NCBI GenBank assembly: GCA_036398095.1
Contig: DASWHR010000092.1
Location: 1 to 7,291 of the forward strand
Origin: DASWHR01 sp036398095
GTDB taxonomy: Bacteria > Actinomycetota > AC-67
Length of the DNA stretch: 7,291 bases
Reading direction: 5' to 3'
A model generated the notes under the pieces. It was not told where the DNA came from. It ran no database searches and saw nothing but the letters and a program-made list of their open reading frames with translations. A program made the position numbers and the translations under genes. Shown in pieces: positions 1 to 4,691 of this stretch. Within the stretch, counting starts at the first letter, position 1; each line of letters starts with the position of its first letter.

Positions 1-1
1 G

Positions 2-268
2 AAGAAGACCGCCACGCCGACGCCGTCGCGGACCACGGCTACGCCGACTCCGTCACCCTCCACGCCGACCCCGACGCCTTCGACGCCGACCCCGACGCCG
101 AGCCCCAGCGAGCCGACCGAGTCGGCTTCGCCGATTCCGACGATCACCGGCGACGACAGCGGTTCCAGCTCGTCGGGCAACACGCAGGCGATCATCGCGA
201 TCGTCGGCGTGCTGGTGCTGGGCGCGTTGGGCTTCTTGGTTTATCGCCGAACGCTGTCGCGCCCGTAA
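2..268 (+). CDS. C-terminus of a Pro/Thr-rich membrane-anchored surface protein (5' end outside the window)
   Basis: The frame is open from base 2 to the TAA at 266-268, giving 88 visible residues. Residues 3-39 are low complexity (Thr, Pro, Ser), with STPTPTP occurring twice back to back (codons 20-26 and 27-33), as in extended stalks. A Ser/Gly/Asp-rich linker follows (about 50-61), then one hydrophobic helix (about 63-81, AIIAIVGVLVLGALGFLVY) and a basic tail ending RRTLSRP. This architecture fits a type I surface protein held in the membrane with its N-terminal part outside. There is no canonical LPXTG box; IPTITG stands at 45-50 but has one residue too many. The functional domain lies upstream, so the role is unknown. 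The last 51 codons plus the stop are duplicated at 1296-1451. The next gene is convergent, with its stop 35 bp away. Confidence 0.85.
   Translation, partial: KKTATPTPSRTTATPTPSPSTPTPTPSTPTPTPSPSEPTESASPIPTITGDDSGSSSSGNTQAIIAIVGVLVLGALGFLVYRRTLSRP
59..100 (+). repeat. Tandem 21-bp repeat encoding STPTPTP
   Basis: Two adjacent 21-base units (59-79 and 80-100) both encode Ser-Thr-Pro-Thr-Pro-Thr-Pro and differ at only two bases (the third base of the first codon and of the last). They form part of a longer run of ACG-CCG-type codons that codes for the surface protein stalk. Such units expand and contract easily by slippage, so stalk length may vary between strains (inference). Confidence 0.7.
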
Positions 269-270
269 CA
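113..270 (+). repeat. Direct repeat, copy 1 (158 bp)
   Basis: Bases 113-270 match 1296-1453 at 157 of 158 positions, offset 1183. The single difference is C at 141 against T at 1324. The copy covers codons 38-88 of the surface protein, its stop codon and two bases beyond. Similarity stops abruptly at both edges (112/1295 and 270/1453). Confidence 0.95.
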
Positions 271-303
271 GCAGACACTCGCTTCTTCTGATTCCGGGAA
301 CCG

Positions 304-1185
304 CTACCTGGGCTCAAGGACGGCGTCGATTGACGTTAGCCACCGGCCCTGGGTGAAGCGGATGGTACGGCCGGAATCGAAGGCCGGCGCGCGGTACCAG
401 TATTGGCCCCGCCAGGGCGAGGAGACGTCGGATGCGTGCTGCGGATCGCAGGGGTAGAAGCCGATCTTGATCAGGCTGCCGTCGGGGGTGTCGTCGTCGG
501 GACCCAAGAGCACGTACGTGCCGTCCACTCCGGTACGCACGCCGTTCCTTTCCCGGGGCTGAAGATTGAGGTCGGTGTTTCCTGCGTGGATCGCCTGGGA
601 CCAGAAATACGTTACGCAGATGTCTGCCAAGGGATCGCCGTCGATGTTGGTGACTCGCCCGACGATTCCGGTTCGGCGATGCAGAAGGATGTCGAGGGGC
701 CCGGCACGCAGGTACGTCATGGCCGCGAATGGATTCCACGACACCGGATTCTCCGGGTCCTCGCGCGGGACGATATAGGTGCCCGCTGGACCGATCACGA
801 ACCGAAGAGCATTCTGGCGGTGGCTGGCCTGTTCGTAGTACTGGGTCGGGTAGCGCTTGTCCGAGACGTCGCAGGGGAATGCGCTCACGATCCATGTCCC
901 ATACGGGATGTCGTCGATTCGCCACGCTCCGTCCGCCCCGGTCGGCTGCGGATACTCCGGCACGCCCTCCCTGTAGATGCTCACGCCGATCGGATCTCGA
1001 AGTTCCCTCATCGCCACCACGCAGGTTTCGGCTATGGGGGCGCCGGTCATCGCATCCCGGACCGTTCCGAATAGAGAGCCGCCGACCGGCGGGGTGGGAT
1101 GATCGGCGCGCGCGCTTGAAAGCGCCGCGGGAAGGCTCAAGAGCACGGCGACGGCTAGCGCGACACCCCTCCGTTTGAACCTCAA
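304..1185 (-). CDS. Secreted protein with two tandem carboxypeptidase-regulatory-like beta-sandwich domains
   Basis: I start this gene at the TTG at 1185-1183, because a perfect AGGAGG (1197-1192) lies 6 bases upstream and the resulting protein opens with a clear signal peptide. That peptide is RFKRRG, then a hydrophobic core to about residue 22, then the ARA cleavage site after residue 27. The in-frame ATG at 1290 would add 35 unconvincing residues before it. The 293-residue product has two tandem domains, about 38-170 and 173-293. Each runs: GxV opening strand, a Cys-containing strand (C55, C190), a TGxDG turn, an FxPC or FPC strand (C105, C246), an aromatic motif (QYYEQA, QYWYRA), and a closing strand ending LxxR or LEPR. 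This is the pattern of carboxypeptidase regulatory-like/CNA-B-like domains. There is no catalytic domain and no C-terminal anchor, so it is probably a secreted binding or structural protein. It is convergent to the surface gene and enclosed by the 158-bp direct repeats. Confidence 0.85.
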   Translation of the reverse strand: MRFKRRGVALAVAVLLSLPAALSSARADHPTPPVGGSLFGTVRDAMTGAPIAETCVVAMRELRDPIGVSIYREGVPEYPQPTGADGAWRIDDIPYGTWIVSAFPCDVSDKRYPTQYYEQASHRQNALRFVIGPAGTYIVPREDPENPVSWNPFAAMTYLRAGPLDILLHRRTGIVGRVTNIDGDPLADICVTYFWSQAIHAGNTDLNLQPRERNGVRTGVDGTYVLLGPDDDTPDGSLIKIGFYPCDPQHASDVSSPWRGQYWYRAPAFDSGRTIRFTQGRWLTSIDAVLEPR

Positions 1186-1191
1186 AGATTG

Positions 1192-1197
1192 CCTCCT
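1192..1197 (-). promoter_or_regulatory. Shine-Dalgarno AGGAGG that sets a TTG start
   Basis: Read on the minus strand, AGGAGG is followed by the 6-base spacer CAATCT and then TTG at 1185-1183. This is a full-strength site at the right distance. It decides for the rare TTG codon over the in-frame ATG 105 bases further upstream. Confidence 0.8.
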
Positions 1198-1295
1198 GGA
1201 CCGATTGCGCCATCCCTGAACTCCGCCCAGCGTATGCGTTGCCCCACCTTCGTTGGAATCCGGTTTGTCGAGTTGGATCTGGAATTCCACAATTT

Positions 1296-1451
1296 CCGAC
1301 CGAGTCGGCTTCGCCGATTCCGATGATCACCGGCGACGACAGCGGTTCCAGCTCGTCGGGCAACACGCAGGCGATCATCGCGATCGTCGGCGTGCTGGTG
1401 CTGGGCGCGTTGGGCTTCTTGGTTTATCGCCGAACGCTGTCGCGCCCGTAA
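1296..1451 (+). pseudogene. Orphan C-terminal fragment of the Pro/Thr-rich surface protein
   Basis: Copy 2 keeps the reading frame of the last 51 codons and the TAA stop (1449-1451), encoding the linker, membrane helix and basic tail. It lacks the stalk, the upstream domain and any signal peptide. Its frame runs back open to a TTG at 1239 through 19 residues unlike the stalk, with no ribosome binding site that I can see. The one base change relative to copy 1 turns a Thr codon into Met (ACG to ATG at 1323-1325), as expected for sequence no longer under selection, though one change proves little. I read it as a remnant created by the duplication. A 42-residue membrane peptide starting at 1323 is possible but unsupported. 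Confidence 0.7.
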
Positions 1452-1453
1452 CA
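1296..1453 (+). repeat. Direct repeat, copy 2 (158 bp)
   Basis: This is the second copy of bases 113-270, with one mismatch (T at 1324). It begins immediately after unrelated sequence belonging to the upstream region of the minus-strand secreted protein. It ends 5 bases before the tadE-like stop codon (TAG, complement of 1459-1461). Bases 1325-1453 form an uninterrupted 129-base identity with 142-270. Confidence 0.95.
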
Positions 1454-1458
1454 CCGGA

Positions 1459-1989
1459 CTAGACGCACCAACTCCAGCTCCCGCCCTGCGGGGGGTCTTC
1501 TGCGCCCGACGCGAAGGTGCCGCTCGAGACTCGCTCGACTCGCATCGTCGTCTTGGCCGTGACCGTCTTGTCGGTGAAGAACGGAGCCGTGAAGCCGGTG
1601 ATCGATGACATCTTCGTCTGGACGCAGACCGTGAGTCCCTCGCCGGACCTGTAGGGCGAAGGCAGGATCACCTTCACGCGCGCGGCGTCTCCGATCGGAT
1701 GATTCCGCTCCTTCACCAAACACATGAGTCCGCGCGTCTCCGAGCTGGACACCGATCCCACGATGGTGCACTCCGAGGCGCCGGTGAACGTTGCGACCGA
1801 GGCAAGACGCGCGCCTTCGCGCGCGGCCGAGCGGACCGAGTTCTGGTTGTTCAGCACGATCCCGAAGTCGATGATTCCGAACAGCAGCAGCGCGACGACC
1901 GGCAGCACGATCGCGAACTCGACCGCGCTGGCACCGCGCTGATCGCGCCGCCGGGCGACGGCCGCTCGAGGTGCCCTCCGCGAACCCAT
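1459..1989 (-). CDS. TadE-like pseudopilin (Flp/Tad pilus family)
   Basis: With the ATG at 1989 the protein has 176 residues. The N-terminus is basic (RRRDQRG) and followed by ASAVEFAIVLPVVALLLFGI: a prepilin-peptidase-type site after G19, Glu at +5 (E24), and one hydrophobic helix to about residue 45. NNQNSVRSAAREGARLASV follows, the hallmark of TadE-like proteins. The rest is a soluble extracytoplasmic domain with four Cys (74, 90, 122, 175) that could form disulfides. TadE-type pseudopilins act in assembly of Tad pili or related envelope fibres. An in-frame ATG at 2091, 6 bases after the tadG-like stop, would add 34 residues. I reject it because the added part is not typical of the family and the ATG at 1989 is preceded by the same TCCGATACTC block as the neighbour's. 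The stop lies 5 bp beyond repeat copy 2. Confidence 0.88.
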   Translation of the reverse strand: MGSRRAPRAAVARRRDQRGASAVEFAIVLPVVALLLFGIIDFGIVLNNQNSVRSAAREGARLASVATFTGASECTIVGSVSSSETRGLMCLVKERNHPIGDAARVKVILPSPYRSGEGLTVCVQTKMSSITGFTAPFFTDKTVTAKTTMRVERVSSGTFASGAEDPPQGGSWSWCV

Positions 1990-1994
1990 ACAGA

Positions 1995-2004
1995 GAGTAT
2001 CGGA
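1995..2004 (-). promoter_or_regulatory. Putative -10 region for leaderless transcription of the tadE-like gene
   Basis: On the minus strand TCCGATACTC is followed by five bases (TCTGT) and the ATG at 1989. GATACT (2001-1996) matches the -10 consensus TATAAT at 4 of 6 positions and sits at -12 to -7 if transcription starts at the A of ATG. No Shine-Dalgarno is visible, which fits a leaderless mRNA. I see no convincing -35 box. The same decamer at the same distance precedes the tadG-like gene. Confidence 0.5.
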
Positions 2005-2097
2005 CCGGCCGGAGGCGCCGGCGTAGGGCAAAGGTCCTGAGAAGTCCTCGCGGAAGTCCCGTTCGCGAAGGCGACGACGGGGATGGGCCATGACCGG

Positions 2098-3387
2098 CTA
2101 CTCGACCAGGATCGTGTTTCGGCCGAGCGAGGGGTGCGCGTAATCGGTGTCGAACGCAATCGAGAAGCTCGCCGCGCCCGTCGTCGTCGCCCGACCGACG
2201 ATCACCGCACCGTTGTGCGACAACGAGCCGGAGTTTCCCGACATGTAGTAGTGACCGGAGCGAGCGTAGACGGTGCCGGTGATCTGGTTGAGGGCCCCGC
2301 CCAGCAGCGTGTGTGACGCGGTGTTGTTGCGATCCGAGAAGATCACCATGTTCGTATACGGGCCGGACGTGGGGCCGCTGAAGGAGAACGTCGTGGAACC
2401 GGACATCGAGATCCCGGCTCCGCTCTGCCCCGGCGTGCACGGTGTCGGATACGACGCGCAGGCGAAGTACAGCAGGACGCCGTCTCCGACCACCGATGGA
2501 ACCGGCGCGGACGAGGACTTGCTCAGGGACAGACCTTGGCGGATGACGTAGATGCCCGGCGCGAACGTCAGGCGGCCCGTCGAAGAGGACGAGATCGAAT
2601 CGTAGATTCCCGGTTGGATCGTGAGGTCGCTGCTCGAGTTCGAGACGCTACCGCGAAACGGGCCGGCGACCGACGGGGCCGGGACGTCCGTGAGCGGATC
2701 GGCAATCGCGGGAACCCCGGTGATCGGCGTCGGGCTGAACGTTCCCGGATTGGGCTGTTGATACGTGCCGAGAATTCGAATCACCCCGTCGGTCGTCACG
2801 CCGCCGCTGGCAGCGCCGTCGACTCCGGCCGCCGGGGTTCCGTTGGAATTGACATGAACGTCCCCACCGGTCACCGAAAGAACGCCGTTGCCCGCGATCG
2901 AAAGGGTTCTGTCCGACGGGGCGAGCACGCACAGGGCGCAGGGCGTCCCGCCAACCTTGTATGCGGTCGCCGATCCGCAGACGTTCACCGACGAGAAGCC
3001 GAAAGCCGCCGCGAAGCCCGTTGGAGAGTCCCAGCACACGCGAACGTTGACCAAGCGAGCCGCTGGATACGGGTTCCCGCTCATCGAGTACGGCGTGGTG
3101 ACCGTGATCGTGGACCCGGTTCCGGTCTCGCCGCCGTTGAGCGAGGTGGTCGCGTAGCTGCTCGCATCGGCGCGTGCCGCGGAAGCGTCGGGCAGCGACT
3201 GCGCGCCCGCCAATGCGCCAGAATCGGCGGCCGAGTCGGCAAGCGTCGTATCGGATCGCGCGTTGCTGAGATCGAGCGCGAACCCGGCCATCACCAGAGC
3301 CACCAGGAGCATGATCGCGGTCAGAACCGCGACACCGCCCGTTTCGGGTCGCCGCGGGCCGCTCGCCGGCGGAAGAGAGGGTTTCAT
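2098..3387 (-). CDS. TadG-like protein with a long beta-helix-like passenger region
   Basis: I use the ATG at 3387 (429 residues), not the longer frame from 3450, because the 21 extra residues are not convincing and the TCCGATACTC block sits just upstream. Residues 15-39 (ETGGVAVLTAIMLLVALVMA) are the membrane helix of the Tad TadE/TadG-like family. ALDLSNARSDTTLADSAADS and GALAGAQ follow, the family's typical post-helix signature. Residues 95-145 form a small domain with C118 and C137, then a C150/C153 pair. From about 155 to 429 the chain is rich in Ser, Thr and Gly with repeated short strand patterns (LTIQPGIY, LTFAPGIYVI, ITGTVYARSGHYYMSGNSG, GAVIVG), suggesting a right-handed beta-helix displayed outside the cell. 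This passenger is known from TadG-like proteins but has no firm function. It is transcribed toward the tadE-like gene, 108 bp away. Confidence 0.87.
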   Translation of the reverse strand: MKPSLPPASGPRRPETGGVAVLTAIMLLVALVMAGFALDLSNARSDTTLADSAADSGALAGAQSLPDASAARADASSYATTSLNGGETGTGSTITVTTPYSMSGNPYPAARLVNVRVCWDSPTGFAAAFGFSSVNVCGSATAYKVGGTPCALCVLAPSDRTLSIAGNGVLSVTGGDVHVNSNGTPAAGVDGAASGGVTTDGVIRILGTYQQPNPGTFSPTPITGVPAIADPLTDVPAPSVAGPFRGSVSNSSSDLTIQPGIYDSISSSSTGRLTFAPGIYVIRQGLSLSKSSSAPVPSVVGDGVLLYFACASYPTPCTPGQSGAGISMSGSTTFSFSGPTSGPYTNMVIFSDRNNTASHTLLGGALNQITGTVYARSGHYYMSGNSGSLSHNGAVIVGRATTTGAASFSIAFDTDYAHPSLGRNTILVE

Positions 3388-3392
3388 GGATT

Positions 3393-3402
3393 GAGTATCG
3401 GA
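3393..3402 (-). promoter_or_regulatory. Putative -10 region for leaderless transcription of the tadG-like gene
   Basis: On the minus strand TCCGATACTC is followed by five bases (AATCC) and the ATG at 3387, so GATACT (3399-3394) is placed exactly as at the tadE-like gene. There is no ribosome binding site between it and the ATG. The repetition of motif and spacing supports both start codons and a shared promoter type or shared regulator. Confidence 0.5.
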
Positions 3403-3422
3403 TGCCGCGAGCCGGTCGTCCC

Positions 3423-3445
3423 GGGCCTGCGGTCCCCGCGGGCCC
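3423..3445. repeat. Inverted repeat: 10-bp stem, 3-base loop, in the divergent intergenic region
   Basis: GGGCCTGCGG (3423-3432) pairs with CCGCGGGCCC (3436-3445) across the loop TCC, all ten positions pairing with one T-G wobble. It lies between the divergent tadG-like and aminotransferase genes. From the tadG-like ATG it is centred about 47 bases upstream, where a repressor or activator would bind. It lies about 80 bases upstream of the chosen aminotransferase start. No T-run follows it on either strand, so it is not a typical terminator. Confidence 0.5.
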
Positions 3446-3524
3446 CCCAAAAGCCGGGGTGCGGATCCGGGGCGGGGCCGCTATCGTGCCCAAAGACCAG
3501 GACGAGACAGGAGCGAAAACGACC

Positions 3525-4691
3525 GTGGGGGAGATCCGAATCTCGGCGAAAGCCGCATCGTTTACCGAATCGGTGATCCGCGAGATGACGCGCGTCGCGA
3601 TGCAGCACGGGGCGATCAACTTGGCGCAGGGCTTTCCCGACTTCCCGTGCCCGCCCGAGTTGAAGGACGCCGCCAAGCGAGCGATCGACGCGGATGTGAA
3701 CCAGTACGCGATCACCTGGGGCGCGCAACGCTTTCGCGAGGCGATCGCCGCGAACTTCGAGCGCTTCTACGGGGTCGCGGTGGACCCGAACCGGCAGATC
3801 TGCGTGACCTGCGGCTCGACCGAGGCGATGATCGCCGCGGCACTTGCGATCGTGGATCCCGGCGACGAGGTGGTCGTCTTCGAGCCCTTCTACGAAAACT
3901 ACGGTCCCGACGCGATCCTGTCCGGCGCGGTGCCGCGCTACGTCACGCTGCACGAGCCCGACTGGACCTTCGACGAGGCAGAGTTGGCGGCGGCCTTCAA
4001 CGAGCGCACCCGCGCGATCATCGTCAACACGCCCAACAATCCGACGGGCAAGGTCTTCACGCGCGCCGAACTTACGTTCATCGCCGGTCTCTGCCAGAAG
4101 TGGGATGTGATCTGCTTCACCGACGAGATCTACGAGCACATGGTCTACGACGGCCGCGAGCACATCCCGCCGATGACGGTTCCGGGTCTTGAAGATCGAA
4201 GCGTCACGATCAACGCCATGAGCAAGACCTACAGCGTGACCGGCTGGCGGATCGGCTGGACGATCGCCTCGCCCGAGCTGACCGACGGAATCCGCAAGGT
4301 CCACGACTTTCTGACCGTCGGTGCGGCCGCGCCGCTGCAAGAGGCCGGTGTCGTGGCGCTGAACTTTCCCGACGAGTACTTCAAGGCGCTGCGCGAGGAA
4401 TATCTGGAGCGACGCGACCTGATGATCGGGATCCTGGAAGAGGCCGGCTTCAAGGTCTACAAGCCCTACGGCGCCTACTACATCATGACCGATGTCGCCG
4501 CGTTCGGATGGGACGGCGACGATGTCGAGATCGCCAAGCGCCTCACCGCGGATCCGGGCGTTGCGACCGTTCCCGGCTCGTCCTTCTACTCGCGGCCGGA
4601 GCTTGGTCGCACGAAGCTGCGCTTCGCATTCTGCAAGAAGCTCGAGACGCTGCAGGCCGCCGCGGAGCGGCTGGCGACGATCCGCGGATGA
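3525..4691 (+). CDS. PLP-dependent class I/II aminotransferase (methionine/kynurenine/DapC-type group)
   Basis: Started at the GTG at 3525 (388 residues), behind AGGAG at 3509-3513 with an 11-base gap. This gives the family's usual length and opens close to ISAKAASFTESVIREM. A GTG at 3486 or ATG at 3402 would extend it through sequence that does not look coding. Fold-type I features are clear: INLAQGFPDF near residue 32, the Gly-Ser-Thr phosphate-binding turn (CGSTEAM), TPNNPTG (169-175), DEIYE with the pyridine-contact Asp at 200, the PLP Schiff-base lysine K234 in AMSKTYSVTGWRIGW, and the substrate carboxylate Arg (about 366) in KLRFAFCK. The cytosolic enzyme transfers an amino group from an amino acid to a 2-oxoacid. 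The group includes methionine, kynurenine-oxoglutarate and N-succinyl-diaminopimelate aminotransferases, and I cannot choose a substrate. It overlaps the transporter gene by 4 bases. Confidence 0.9.
   Translation: MGEIRISAKAASFTESVIREMTRVAMQHGAINLAQGFPDFPCPPELKDAAKRAIDADVNQYAITWGAQRFREAIAANFERFYGVAVDPNRQICVTCGSTEAMIAAALAIVDPGDEVVVFEPFYENYGPDAILSGAVPRYVTLHEPDWTFDEAELAAAFNERTRAIIVNTPNNPTGKVFTRAELTFIAGLCQKWDVICFTDEIYEHMVYDGREHIPPMTVPGLEDRSVTINAMSKTYSVTGWRIGWTIASPELTDGIRKVHDFLTVGAAAPLQEAGVVALNFPDEYFKALREEYLERRDLMIGILEEAGFKVYKPYGAYYIMTDVAAFGWDGDDVEIAKRLTADPGVATVPGSSFYSRPELGRTKLRFAFCKKLETLQAAAERLATIRG

Noticed and set aside
38..112. Short spaced repeats resembling a CRISPR array
   Set aside because: The repetition is in phase with codons and encodes Thr-Pro runs; there are no unique spacers.
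134..151. LPXTG-like sortase signal (IPTITG)
   Set aside because: It has one residue too many between Pro and Thr-Gly and is separated from the helix by a 12-residue polar linker, so it does not fit the canonical sorting signal.
294..311. Possible bidirectional terminator between the convergent surface gene and secreted protein gene
   Set aside because: Only a 5-bp stem with a G-T pair and an 8-base loop is visible (CCGGG/CCTGG), and there is no T-run on either strand.
403..1074. 223-codon open frame on the plus strand
   Set aside because: It lies entirely opposite the well-supported minus-strand secreted protein, has no domain pattern, and is the usual GC-rich shadow.
1478..1494. Hairpin near the 3' end of the tadE-like gene
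   Set aside because: The 7-bp stem lies inside the coding sequence (codons for PPQGG), has no T-run, and is expected by chance in such GC-rich coding DNA.
1990..2091. N-terminal extension of the tadE-like gene to the ATG at 2091
   Set aside because: The extra 34 residues look like translated intergenic DNA, TadE-like proteins normally begin shortly before the RGxSAVEF box, and the promoter-like decamer lies inside this stretch.
3486..3524. Alternative GTG start of the aminotransferase at 3486
   Set aside because: It is possible (G-rich stretch upstream), but the added 13 residues precede the family's usual start, and AGGAG at 3509-3513 points to the GTG at 3525. The start remains uncertain.
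2536..3576. 346-codon open frame on the plus strand
   Set aside because: It is opposite the TadG-like gene, extremely Arg-rich with no recognisable motif, and runs across the divergent promoter region; a shadow frame.
3384..4340. 318-codon open frame on the minus strand
   Set aside because: It is antisense to the aminotransferase, whose catalytic motifs are all intact. The product is rich in Arg, Asp, Gly and Val with no family pattern.
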